From NCBI GenBank assembly GCA_945860705.1, contig CAMART010000026.1:1-42202 (forward strand): DNA of 42,202 nt, in the 5' to 3' direction. A model generated the notes under the pieces. It was not told the DNA's origin, searched no databases, and saw only the letters and a list, made by a program, of their open reading frames with translations. A program made the position numbers and the translations under genes. Below are positions 25,403 to 33,364 of the stretch, piece after piece. This DNA is from Chitinophaga pinensis. Its GTDB lineage: Bacteria > Bacteroidota > Bacteroidia > Chitinophagales > CAMDFR01. Numbering within the stretch: position 1 is the stretch's first letter; each line of letters starts with the position of its first letter.

Positions 25403-26551
25403 TTATTTAACTACCGCAAATTTATTCTTAAAACTATTTCCATTTGAATTAGTGCAAACTAAGATATAATTGCCATTACTAAGGCTAGCTATATCAATAT
25501 CTAAAGAGGTTTCTTGAGATTCAAGATTGTTTTCATAAACCACATTACCAAGTATATCTAAGACTTTTACATTAGTTACATTAAATAATTGATCTCCTTC
25601 TATTCTTAAAAAGTCAACGGAAGGATTTGGATATATTTTTAAAGTTGAAATTATATTATTTCCAATATTTGTCCTAGTTCCTTGAAGTGTATACATATTG
25701 AAAAAATCCCAGATTCTTTGTGATGCATTAAAATCCATATTGGTATTACTACCTGGTATTGAAAGTGCTGCACCTGGCCAAGTATGACCACCATTTGTCA
25801 CTTTATAAAACCAATTTTCTGTACCCGAATTACAAAAAGGTATACGAATAAATTCTGCTGTACAATTATCAGTTGTTACAGTATTTGGAACTGCTGTAGT
25901 CTCTACTGTTCCTGTACATACATTTTTTGTTTGCCAATATTTTACAAGCGTATCTATATTCATACTATTTATAGAGCCGGAGTATGCTACAGTAGGATCT
26001 GTAGTACCGTGTATTTGCATGGTAGGTACTGTACGAGTAGGGTTACAGCTAGCTATCATAGAGTTAGTCATACTTCCTGTTACTGAGGCAACAGCTGCTA
26101 TTCTATCGCTTAGTTCACAAGCTAGATTATAACTCATATATCCTCCATTACTCATACCACAACTATATACTCTATTTAAGTTGATGCTGAATTTACTATC
26201 CATAGTATCTATAAGCGCATTTATAAATCCAATATCATCTATAGTTGATGGAGCAAAACCTACATTCCAAAAATTTCCTCCTGTACCAATAGGTGTTCCA
26301 TTTGGATAAACTACTATAAAACCATTATTATCAGCTGTAGTACTCATATTGGTATAAAACTGCTCTTGTATTGCATCAGAAGTGTATCCGTGCAGATTGA
26401 ATACTAGCGGATATTTATTTGCACTATTATATCCTGTAGGTAAGTGCACTATGTAGTTTCTACTCAATCCATCAAAAGTGAATGAAAACGTTTGTGCTTT
26501 TAATTGAATAGAAATTGTAAATGCTAATATTAAAAAGTATAGTTTTCTCAT
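25403..26551 (-). CDS. Secreted PHB depolymerase/feruloyl esterase-like alpha/beta hydrolase with type IX sorting domain
   Basis: Predicted extracellular serine esterase. A signal peptide (MRKLYFLILAFTISIQLKAQ) leads into an LpqC/PHB-depolymerase-like domain: YPLVFNLHGYTSDA (oxyanion region, about 47-60), GFIVVYPNG, the nucleophile elbow CGMSNGGYMSY with Ser at about 134, and NGGHTWPGA with the catalytic His. MQIHGTTDPTVAYSGS supplies the acidic residue. Residues of about 300-382 (IISTLKIYPNPSVDFLRIEG to the final FAVVK) form a type A T9SS C-terminal domain. The substrate may be a polyester, feruloylated polysaccharide or acetylated glycan and is not determined by sequence. Confidence 0.9.
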   Translation of the reverse strand: MRKLYFLILAFTISIQLKAQTFSFTFDGLSRNYIVHLPTGYNSANKYPLVFNLHGYTSDAIQEQFYTNMSTTADNNGFIVVYPNGTPIGTGGNFWNVGFAPSTIDDIGFINALIDTMDSKFSINLNRVYSCGMSNGGYMSYNLACELSDRIAAVASVTGSMTNSMIASCNPTRTVPTMQIHGTTDPTVAYSGSINSMNIDTLVKYWQTKNVCTGTVETTAVPNTVTTDNCTAEFIRIPFCNSGTENWFYKVTNGGHTWPGAALSIPGSNTNMDFNASQRIWDFFNMYTLQGTRTNIGNNIISTLKIYPNPSVDFLRIEGDQLFNVTNVKVLDILGNVVYENNLESQETSLDIDIASLSNGNYILVCTNSNGNSFKNKFAVVK

Positions 26552-26600
26552 AAATATAATTTGTATTGTAAATTTAGCTAAAATTATTCAAATACAATAA

Positions 26601-27161
26601 TTAAAATAACATCTTATATATCGTATCAGATTTAAAATCTGATATGAATCTTTTAGAATCATAAGTACTATCTATATAGCCATATTCTTTGATAGCGCCT
26701 TCACTATAAATACAAAAATTATTCTTATTCCAAAATGATTTCCATACTACTTTAGTATTTATATCATGCATTTTTTCTTTTCTATATTCTACCTTTTCTT
26801 TACTATCTAGTTCTTCTGTAGGTTCAAATCTATTTACATACATAGAATCAAAATTAAGTATGATAGAATTGTTTTTTACTTCAAATATCCCTTTCAAATA
26901 ATCGGTATTATCAAGACAATAAGTCACATAAATAAATTTATTTTCATCTATAAAAGATAAATCACTCATGCAACAATCACACTCGCCATATGCTTTCGAG
27001 CTCACACTATCAAACTCAGGACCAATAGTAATCGTAGTATTTATCAAATCTTTTTTATCTAAAGTAGATACAATAATGCTATCTTCTTTTTTACTACGAG
27101 ATTTGCAAGCAACTAAAAAAGAAATAAATACTATCAAAAAAAGAAAATACTTACATTTCAT
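26601..27161 (-). CDS. Lipoprotein of unknown function with a CDCC motif
   Basis: A 186-residue protein with a lipoprotein signal ([19 protein letters not shown], lipobox LVAC at residue 19). The mature part has an acidic, Lys-rich mix with [10 protein letters not shown] at about 57-66, three cysteines in four residues that could bind metal or form disulfides, plus a Cys in [11 protein letters not shown]. No family was recognised. Its first 11 bases overlap the 3' end of trhO, so the two are translationally coupled or at least cotranscribed. Its presence beside trhO gives no clear functional clue. Confidence 0.72.
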   Translation of the reverse strand: MKCKYFLFLIVFISFLVACKSRSKKEDSIIVSTLDKKDLINTTITIGPEFDSVSSKAYGECDCCMSDLSFIDENKFIYVTYCLDNTDYLKGIFEVKNNSIILNFDSMYVNRFEPTEELDSKEKVEYRKEKMHDINTKVVWKSFWNKNNFCIYSEGAIKEYGYIDSTYDSKRFISDFKSDTIYKMLF

Positions 27162-28191
27162 TCAATCGAGGTCTCAACCTATTTTGTATACTCTTATTAA
27201 AAATCATTTGCCCTTTGTCTATTCCTTGACGAATTATCAATTGCTCATCTTCTGGTAAATGATAAACTCTTTGACATTCATCACTACAACATCCCTCCAT
27301 TTTTTCAGCACATTTTTCGCACTGAATAAATAATAAATGACAAGCTTCATTTTTACAGTTGGTATGCGTATCTGCTGGCTCTCTACATTGGTGGCATTTC
27401 GCTATGATATCATCTGTGATGCGTTCTCCTAGCCTATCATCAAATACAAAGTTTTTTCCAATAAATTTATTTTCAAGTTGCTCTTCTTTTACTTTATTGG
27501 CGTATTCTATGATACCACCTTCTACATGATACACATTTTCAAAACCATGATACAACATATATGCACTTGCTTTTTCGCAACGAATACCTCCCGTGCAATA
27601 CATGATGATGTTTTTATCTTTTTGGTCTTGTAACATATCTACTGCCATAGGCAATTGTTCTCTGAAAGTATCTGATGGCACTTCTATAGCTCCTTTGAAA
27701 TGCCCCACTTCATATTCGTAGTGATTGCGCATATCTACTATCACTGTATTTTCATCTTTTGTAAGCTCATTAAACTCTTTCGCTTTTAAGTATTTACCTT
27801 TTCGAGTCATGCTAAAATTTGGGTCATCTATTCCATCAGCTACTATCTTTTCTCTTACTTTTATTTTTAGCACCCAAAAACTTTTGCCATCGTCATCTAA
27901 GGCTAAATTGAGTCGAATCCCATTCATAGCTTCGTATGAATAAATAGCATCTCGCAAGGCGAAAAAATTAGACTCTGGAACACTTATTTGTGCATTGATT
28001 CCTTCATGAGCTATATAGATTCTTCCAAATACTTTTAGGTTGTAAAATTTTTCATACAATTCATCTCTAAAAGCTTTAGGATTTTCTATTGGAAAATAAT
28101 GATAAAAAGAAATGGTTTTTCTTTTTTCTGTTTCTTGGAGCATCAGCTCTTTGAGCTCTTTTTGAGAGACTCTATTATACAAATGTTTCAT
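27151..28191 (-). CDS. trhO: tRNA uridine(34) hydroxylase TrhO (rhodanese family, YceA)
   Basis: Catalyses prephenate-independent hydroxylation of U34 to ho5U in certain tRNAs. The chosen ATG at 28191 gives 346 residues; 37 further open codons upstream are unlike the family and overlap the promoter. The N-terminal domain has [10 protein letters not shown] and [15 protein letters not shown]. The rhodanese domain has [19 protein letters not shown] and the active loop [12 protein letters not shown], with the catalytic Cys near 199. The Cys-rich tail ([25 protein letters not shown]) is found in many long TrhO proteins and may bind zinc. A TATCTTTG box with a TTG at -33 spacing lies upstream. Confidence 0.93.
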   Translation of the reverse strand: MKHLYNRVSQKELKELMLQETEKRKTISFYHYFPIENPKAFRDELYEKFYNLKVFGRIYIAHEGINAQISVPESNFFALRDAIYSYEAMNGIRLNLALDDDGKSFWVLKIKVREKIVADGIDDPNFSMTRKGKYLKAKEFNELTKDENTVIVDMRNHYEYEVGHFKGAIEVPSDTFREQLPMAVDMLQDQKDKNIIMYCTGGIRCEKASAYMLYHGFENVYHVEGGIIEYANKVKEEQLENKFIGKNFVFDDRLGERITDDIIAKCHQCREPADTHTNCKNEACHLLFIQCEKCAEKMEGCCSDECQRVYHLPEDEQLIIRQGIDKGQMIFNKSIQNRLRPRLNEM

Positions 28192-28237
28192 GATTAGAGT
28201 TTTTAGGACATTTACAAAGTGAACAAAAATTCTACTG

Positions 28238-28268
28238 CAAAGATAGATAAAATATAAAAAAACACCAA
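28238..28268 (-). promoter_or_regulatory. Bacteroidota promoter for trhO (-33 TTG and -7 TATCTTTG)
   Basis: The minus strand has TTG (plus 28266-28268), a 20-base gap, then TATCTTTG (plus 28238-28245), 46 bases before the ATG. This is the only site here where both elements are correctly spaced. Confidence 0.6.
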
Positions 28269-28342
28269 TTTGTCTTTTATTTAAAATTAAGTCAATAAAC
28301 ATCTTGTGTAAAACAAAAAAAATGGATGCCCCAATGAGCCTC

Positions 28343-28350
28343 TAATTTTG
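28343..28350 (+). promoter_or_regulatory. Bacteroidota -7 box immediately before the deoxynucleoside kinase gene
   Basis: TAATTTTG followed by C, a full TAnnTTTG match, ends only five bases before the TTG start codon. That places the expected transcription start at or next to the first codon. Confidence 0.5.
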
Positions 28351-28355
28351 CAGTC

Positions 28356-29000
28356 TTGAAAAATAAAATTCCATATAATTATATCTGTATAGAAGGCAAT
28401 ATAGGCGCGGGGAAAACAACTTTTGCGACAAAACTTGCGCAACAACTTGATGCCCGATTAATATTAGAGCAATTTGCAGACAATCCTTTTTTGCCAAAGT
28501 TTTATGACGATGCCGAACGATATGCTTTCCCTCTAGAATTGTCTTTCATGGCAGAAAGATATCGGCAACTAAAAAGCGAAGTAGAAGCTCAAAATCTATT
28601 TCAACCATTCACAGTGAGTGATTATGTTTTTTATAAATGCTTGATTTTTGCTTCAGTCAACTTGCAAGAAGATGAAGTAAAATTGTACAAAAGTTTATTT
28701 AATATCATCTATCAAAATCTACCAACGCCTGAATTAATTTTGTTTTTCAATTGTCCAACAGACAAACTTTTAGAGAATATAAAAAAACGCGGTAGAGACT
28801 ACGAACAACAAATACCAGCATCTTACTTAGATGCTGTGAACGAGATGTATTTTGAATTTTTCAAACACCAAGATAAAAGCCGTGTTTTGATACTGGATAC
28901 TAGTAAAATAGATTTTGTAGAAGACGATGCTACATATAACAAAATCTGTCAATTGCTTGAAAAGCAATACGAACCTGGATTACATTATGTAGAGTTGTAA
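28356..29000 (+). CDS. Deoxynucleoside kinase
   Basis: Phosphorylates deoxynucleosides in the salvage pathway. The P-loop GNIGAGKTT is at about residues 14-22. The ERYRQLK segment (about residue 70) matches the dNK ERY/DRS-type base-binding region, KKRGRDYEQQIP is the lid, and SYLDAVNEMYFEFF follows. The 214-residue length fits bacterial dCK/dGK-type enzymes. Base preference cannot be read from the sequence. The start is a TTG, since no in-frame ATG lies upstream of the P-loop and homologs begin with the same MKNKxPYxYI-type opening. A -7 box only five bases before the start suggests a leaderless or very short-leader mRNA. Confidence 0.92.
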   Translation: MKNKIPYNYICIEGNIGAGKTTFATKLAQQLDARLILEQFADNPFLPKFYDDAERYAFPLELSFMAERYRQLKSEVEAQNLFQPFTVSDYVFYKCLIFASVNLQEDEVKLYKSLFNIIYQNLPTPELILFFNCPTDKLLENIKKRGRDYEQQIPASYLDAVNEMYFEFFKHQDKSRVLILDTSKIDFVEDDATYNKICQLLEKQYEPGLHYVEL

Positions 29001-29334
29001 AAGTATATTATAAATTTACAATCTCAAAAATCAAAAACATTTTAAATGTTTATCTTGTATTTACAATGTATATGATAGTTTTTACTTAATCCTTACGACC
29101 TCGAAATAAACAAATAACAAAACAAAGGCTTTTTTGGCGTGGTCAAATACATTTTAAAAAAGTATGCTGTAAAAAAAGAACCAATAACGTACAAATTATC
29201 CTTCAGCATACATTTTTTTAAATGAAAAAAGACTGTAGATTTTGTATCTGTTTATTTCGCAGTCTTGATTTTTTGCTTCTTTTTTATTAAGAAAAAAGAA
29301 GTCGCCGAAGGCAAACAATTAAATAAAAATCTAG
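29001..29334. other. 334-base gene-free stretch with three consecutive hairpins
   Basis: No credible reading frame is present. Arms at 29156-29169 and 29204-29219 (AAAAAAGTATGCTG with CAGCATAC plus T7) pair around a 34-base loop. Arms at 29225-29235 and 29260-29266 (AAGACTG with CAGTCTT) enclose about 24 bases and are followed by T6. A compact 10-bp hairpin lies at 29276-29301. The right half looks like a dispersed intergenic repeat seen in this phylum, but that needs a genome-wide search. The bases 29001-29155 are plain AT-rich spacer. Confidence 0.6.
29276..29301 (-). terminator. Hairpin downstream of the DUF1801 gene
   Basis: CTTCTTTTTT-ATTAAG-AAAAAAGAAG is a perfect 10-bp stem with a six-base loop, 34 bases past the DUF1801 stop on the minus strand. 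It is mostly A-T, so termination strength is uncertain. Confidence 0.5.
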
Positions 29335-29679
29335 CTATTTTTCTATCAATTGACTTAAATAAAGAACTATTTGATGAATCACCTCATCATTCATTTCATG
29401 CACCTCCATTCTTCTTATAGTCTTTGCAGTGCCTTTCAATTGGCTATTGGTATCTACCAAAGATACGCCATCAAAAAAACCTAATTCTATATGCGCATGT
29501 GTAGATTTTATACAAAGAAAAGCTAGGTCTTTGTTTTGGTAAGTAAAAGTGATTCTACCATATTTTATAAGCTCTTCCATAGATGTATCATGAGCCAATA
29601 TCAATTCTCTGATAGCTAGAGCTAATTTCATTTTAGCATCTGGTAATTGAAGCAGAATATGTTGAATTTGTTTATTCAT
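29335..29679 (-). CDS. DUF1801 domain protein
   Basis: Small cytoplasmic protein of unknown biochemical role, of the YdhG/DUF1801 type, which has a frataxin-like fold in known structures. From the ATG at 29679 it has 114 residues. Characteristic stretches are LPDAKMKLALAIRELI, MEELIKYGRITFTYQNKDLAFLCI, HIELGFFDG, and a C-terminal helix after RRMEVHEMNDEVI. The reading frame is open 39 codons further upstream, but that part overlaps the divergent SDR start and is hydrophobic and unlike the family, so the internal Met is preferred. It is divergent from the second SDR gene. Confidence 0.85.
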   Translation of the reverse strand: MNKQIQHILLQLPDAKMKLALAIRELILAHDTSMEELIKYGRITFTYQNKDLAFLCIKSTHAHIELGFFDGVSLVDTNSQLKGTAKTIRRMEVHEMNDEVIHQIVLYLSQLIEK

Positions 29680-29740
29680 ATCAGTGATAAATGTAAATAT
29701 TCTAAAATTATAATAGATAATATTTATCTTTAAAAATAAT

Positions 29741-30529
29741 ATGCAATCGTATTTTAAAAATAAAATAGTATGGATAACTGGTGCTTCATCAGGCATAGGC
29801 GAAGCATTGGCTTATGAACTCAACAAAAACGGAGCATTCGTCATTCTTTCTGCAAGAAATACAGACGAATTACAACGCGTAAAAAATGCTTTACCCAATA
29901 AAAATATAGATTCAACTATTTTGCCACTTGATATGCAAAATACTGCTTCGTTTGAAACGCTCACCGCTTCTATTATAGACCAATTCCAACGAATAGATAT
30001 ACTCATCAACAATGCAGGAATCAGCCAACGTGCATTGGCGATGGATACAACACTGAGCGACGATAAAAAAATACTTGACACCAATCTTTTTGGCCCTATA
30101 GCACTAAGCAAATCTGTATTGCCTTATTTTATAAAACAAGGTAATGGACATATCGTGAACATCAGCAGTGTGATGGGCAAAATAAACACGAAATACAGAA
30201 CCACTTATGCTGCATCGAAACATGGAATGATTGGATACTTCGATAGCCTCAGATTAGAACTAGAAGGCAAAGTGAAAATAACGAATATCATGCCCGGTTT
30301 TATCAATACCAATATTGTGAAAAATGCAGTAAGTACAGAATATAAAGAACAAAACCTCAATAAAGCAGGAATGTCTGCTACATACTTTGCAATCAAAGCT
30401 GTGCGTGCCATTGCTAAACAAAAAAGAGAAATATATATTGGAGGATTTTTAGAAGGATTTGCTTTGGTGATGAAGCGCCTCTCTCCTACTTTATTTGACC
30501 TAATCATAAAAAATAAAAAAGTAACTTAA
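29741..30529 (+). CDS. SDR family NAD(P)-dependent oxidoreductase (DHRS7-like), copy 2
   Basis: Classical short-chain dehydrogenase/reductase of unknown substrate. Motifs are TGASSGIG (about 14-21), NNAGISQ (about 89-95), the catalytic Ser in VNISSVMGK, TYAASKHG with the Tyr-Lys pair, and MPGFINTNIVKNA. The IYIGGFLEGFALVMKRLSP tail parallels YIGGMELLMVPIHHYTP in copy 1, so the two are paralogs 5 kb apart with matching length (262 and 266 residues). The ATG at 29741 follows a TATCTTTA near-box by eight bases. The outer-membrane protein gene starts three bases after its stop, suggesting one transcript. Confidence 0.9.
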   Translation: MQSYFKNKIVWITGASSGIGEALAYELNKNGAFVILSARNTDELQRVKNALPNKNIDSTILPLDMQNTASFETLTASIIDQFQRIDILINNAGISQRALAMDTTLSDDKKILDTNLFGPIALSKSVLPYFIKQGNGHIVNISSVMGKINTKYRTTYAASKHGMIGYFDSLRLELEGKVKITNIMPGFINTNIVKNAVSTEYKEQNLNKAGMSATYFAIKAVRAIAKQKREIYIGGFLEGFALVMKRLSPTLFDLIIKNKKVT

Positions 30530-30532
30530 TCT

Positions 30533-31498
30533 ATGAAAACATTTTATACGCTATCCATTTTATTGATTGTATCTATTACAAATCTGCATGCACAAAAACT
30601 TTATATCAATGTAGCAGGTGGATATTCTTTTTCAGGAGTTTTGCCTACCAAACATATTTTTGGTTTTAGAGCTACCAATAGCATAGAGCCAACTTCTGCA
30701 CAGATAGTCAATTTTGCCAATGTAGTAGATACAGGAATGAACGGCAAATCCTATAAAGAAATAAATAAAACATATGGCAACGGTGCTTATGCTGGCTTAT
30801 CGGTAGGTTATCAATTTAAAAACTGGATGTCAGCAGAGATCTCATTTGCTTACTTTCATAGCAATACGCTCAAATCTAGCAGTCTAGAAAATGGCTCTAG
30901 TCTTATAGGCAATCATGCACTCACAAAAATAGCTACCAATGCAAGAGGCATCAGTACCTTGATAGAACTCAAATTTACAGGCTATAAAGAAAACTGGAAA
31001 GTACTTCCTTATGCCAAAATAGGTGTATCTATTCCGCTGTGGGGCATCATCAATCATCAAATACATATAGATGCTCCCAACTCCGCACTAGGCAATACAT
31101 TTGTAGAAGCAAAGATATTATCTAAACCAACTTTCTCTATGGGTTTTGTAGGCTCACTTGGTGCTGAATACCAAGTGAAACCTTGGATGAAACTATTTGC
31201 TGAAATGAAAATACAAGCAATGGATATCCGCTCACACAAAGCCAGTGTACAAAGCTACGATATCAATAAAATAGAAAGCGATGGCACTACGAGCAATATA
31301 GTAAACATCAATACATTTCCAGATGTATACAGTAAAGAAATACTCTTTGTAAAGGAACTCGACAATAGCTCCAACAATGCCGACTATAATGCTAACTACG
31401 ACAAAACAAAACCAAAAGAAGTAGCAAGAATCAATGCACCATTTGACAATATGGGATTCTTTGTAGGTATAGGTTTTGTGCCAATATTTAAGAAATAA
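30533..31498 (+). CDS. Outer-membrane beta-barrel protein
   Basis: Predicted OmpA/OMP_b-brl-like barrel in the outer membrane. A 20-residue signal peptide ends in LHAQ (MKTFYTLSILLIVSITNLHA). The mature 300 residues show alternating amphipathic strands with aromatic ends: KLYINVAGGYSFSG, GAYAGLSVGYQFKNWMSAEI, LPYAKIGVSIPLWG, FSMGFVGSLGAEYQVKPWMK, and the final MGFFVGIGFVPIFKK. The barrel ends close to the C-terminus. It lies three bases after the SDR stop. No specific ligand or partner can be named. Confidence 0.85.
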   Translation: MKTFYTLSILLIVSITNLHAQKLYINVAGGYSFSGVLPTKHIFGFRATNSIEPTSAQIVNFANVVDTGMNGKSYKEINKTYGNGAYAGLSVGYQFKNWMSAEISFAYFHSNTLKSSSLENGSSLIGNHALTKIATNARGISTLIELKFTGYKENWKVLPYAKIGVSIPLWGIINHQIHIDAPNSALGNTFVEAKILSKPTFSMGFVGSLGAEYQVKPWMKLFAEMKIQAMDIRSHKASVQSYDINKIESDGTTSNIVNINTFPDVYSKEILFVKELDNSSNNADYNANYDKTKPKEVARINAPFDNMGFFVGIGFVPIFKK

Positions 31499-31543
31499 TA
31501 TATATATTTGAAAAAGTATAAGTGCAACAATAAAAGCTAAAAC

Positions 31544-31596
31544 TTGCGCCAATCTACCCAAAAATGATGTGATTGGCGCAACAGAGTTGCGCCAAT
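31544..31596. repeat. Three copies of a TTGCGCCAAT element, two of them inverted
   Basis: TTGCGCCAATC at 31544-31554, its exact reverse complement GATTGGCGCAA at 31571-31581, and TTGCGCCAAT again at 31587-31596. The first pair forms an 11-bp stem with a 16-base loop; the last pair forms a 10-bp stem with a five-base loop. The GC-rich units are unusual in this DNA and sit just before the broken HEPN gene. Confidence 0.85.
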
Positions 31597-31673
31597 ATAC
31601 AATTTAGCGGCAACCTAATACGGATACTATAAATATAAAACTAAAACACGATAAATAAACTGACAAAACTTTT

Positions 31674-32685
31674 ATGATTGGATTTTGGGCATATAATAAA
31701 CTTACAACTGACATCAAAAATCTAAGACAGATCTATGATTTTACCTATCATTTGTATTTACAAGAACATGAAATCATAAAAGAAAAACTTATCGAAAAAA
31801 GGGACAAAAGGTTGTAACAATTAACACGCCTATAGGAGCTATAAGCCACAGTTTAAATTCATTGTTCCATTATACAAAAAGCACTTATCCGAATACACTT
31901 AGGCAACTAATATTAATTAATCTTATAACTGTACTCGAAGTATATTTTACAAATGTGGTAAGAGAAATTGCTACTAGAGATTTAGAACCATTTAAACCGG
32001 ACAATGAGAAAGCTGATTATATGAGAAATCACTTGTTAAACTTTTCAACTATCAAAGGAATTGAAAATGACCTGATAGAAAAGGATATTAGAAAACTTAC
32101 AAGTGGCGGTCTTGAAGAAAGCCAAAAATTTTTCTAAAAAGATTCGGTATAGACTTTAAAAACTTAGGGATAGATTATAGCGGCCTTGAAGAAATTCATG
32201 AAAGAAGGCACTTATTCGTTCACAGGAACGGGATTTGTGATGGTCAATATGTAAGAAGTTATCCAGCTTTTGGCTTTAAACCAGGTGATCCTATTGTATT
32301 AGAACATCAATACATAATAAATGCTCTTGACAAGGTTCTTGAATTTGCAAATAAGATTAATCAACAATGTTTGACTAAATTCCCTAGCAGTAAAAGAAAA
32401 ATAATGAGTTTCAAAGGAGGTCGATCATATGTAAACGGGGATATAAAGATTTTGCTTGAATTTGAAACTATAAAAAATAATTTTGACGTACAGAGCGAAG
32501 TTTTAGATAAAAACCTAGGTAGAACAGCAAGCAAGGTTAGTGACTTCACTCTTCAACATATTGTTTTTGAAAAGAGATATCATCTCTATGTCTCAGCACC
32601 ACAAAAGGAGATCGGAATGTTAGTTGGTGTAATAAAACAGAATGAGAATATCTTGCTTCTTAATACAACTGAGATAGACTTTTAA
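31674..32685 (+). pseudogene. HEPN-domain protein gene disrupted by two single-base frameshifts
   Basis: Three reading-frame pieces join into one protein of about 337 residues. The first runs from ATG 31674 (MIGFWAYNKLTTDIKNLRQI) to the A6 run near 31796. The second continues as KGQKVVTINTPIGAISHSL through LRQLILINLITVLEVYF to SQKFF near 32136. The third continues as KRFGIDFKNLGIDYSGLEEI to the stop at 32685. The third piece contains ERRHLFVHRNG, an R-x4-H motif typical of HEPN RNases and HEPN antitoxin-system toxins. Each break is explained by one missing base in a homopolymer (A7 to A6, T6 to T5). Decay or sequencing error are both possible. Flanked by GC-rich palindromes. Confidence 0.78.
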
Positions 32686-32767
32686 TGATTTAAAAAATGA
32701 AAATAACATAAGCTATTAAGCTAACCTATGAAATTCGACATGACACTTTTGTTAAATAGAATGTCCC

Positions 32768-32795
32768 CAAGCTGGCGCACGCGTGTCGCGTGTGA
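32768..32795. repeat. GC-rich palindromic element, copy A
   Basis: A sequence beginning AAGCTGGCGC contains the inverted repeat CACGCG-TGT-CGCGTG, extendable with one mismatch on each side. It is strikingly GC-rich inside AT-rich spacer between the broken HEPN gene and the 87-residue orphan gene. It resembles dispersed intergenic palindromes known in this phylum, but copy number cannot be tested here. Confidence 0.55.
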
Positions 32796-32920
32796 CTATC
32801 CAAAATAAATACCAAATCTCTGACTTACATTTTTTAGTCCAATATTAATCTAAAGATTTATTTTAGCAACTTTGTTATTGTGTGACTAGAACAAAACTTG
32901 GTACCCTATAAAAATCTAAA

Positions 32921-33184
32921 ATGAAAAAACTACTTCCAGATATAATTAAACGACTAGACATAGCAAAAGTTAAATATGAGGTTCACAATTTCGATTCTGG
33001 AGCAGTTATGGTCGACGTATTTATAAATGACAAATTCTACGTAATACAAATTTATGGTGATGAAATAGGTTTAAGTATAATTACAGAGGACACAATGCCT
33101 TTCGACATTATTCCAGATAAATCATATAAAAGCGTAAATGAATTTAATATTGACTTTGAAAAAATATTTAATTTAGAAGGATAA
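32921..33184 (+). CDS. Small protein of unknown function (87 residues)
   Basis: An 87-residue, rather acidic cytoplasmic protein with no signal peptide or membrane segment. It has an N-terminal helix (MKKLLPDIIKRLDIAKVKYE), strands such as GAVMVDVFINDKFYVIQIYG and IGLSIITED, then a helix ending in FEKIFNLEG. Alternating strand and helix spacing suggests a compact alpha/beta fold like many small immunity-type proteins, but nothing specific was recognised. The ATG follows an A-rich leader. It stands alone between two GC-rich repeat elements, which points to an accessory locus. It is probably real by codon use, with limited confidence. Confidence 0.6.
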   Translation: MKKLLPDIIKRLDIAKVKYEVHNFDSGAVMVDVFINDKFYVIQIYGDEIGLSIITEDTMPFDIIPDKSYKSVNEFNIDFEKIFNLEG

Positions 33185-33185
33185 C

Positions 33186-33236
33186 TCAAGCTAGCACAAT
33201 CATCAGCAAGGCACGAGCAGTGTTTGTGCATGGTAA
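33186..33236. repeat. Possible degenerate copy B of the palindromic element
   Basis: It begins CAAGCTAGCAC, similar to CAAGCTGGCGC of copy A, and contains weakly self-complementary GC-richer stretches (GCACGAGCAGTG, TTTGTGCATGG). Together the two elements bracket the 87-residue gene. The similarity is partial and only suggestive. Confidence 0.3.
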
Positions 33237-33364
33237 TAATATCGTATATCTTTGATAAATAATATAACATAATGAGTGTTCGATATAAATTTATAATTCA
33301 AGAAAAATATATCAAAAAACAATTTATAAAAAGACATATACAATCTTAAAACCAACAAAACAAA

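Noticed and set aside
28192-28302. Longer N-terminus for TrhO
   Set aside because: The 37 extra codons are unlike TrhO proteins and cover the well-spaced promoter at 28238-28268.
29680-29796. Longer N-terminus for the DUF1801 protein
   Set aside because: The extension overlaps the divergent SDR coding start and is hydrophobic without matching DUF1801; the internal Met fits the domain boundary.
31232-31561. Minus-strand 109-residue Tyr/Phe-rich frame
   Set aside because: It is antisense to the outer-membrane protein gene and has no family features or start context.
31785-32140. Programmed -1 frameshifting in the HEPN gene
   Set aside because: Both breaks need a -1 shift, but neither site has a standard in-frame X-XXY-YYZ slippery heptamer with a clear downstream structure. 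Single-base loss in A and T runs is simpler.
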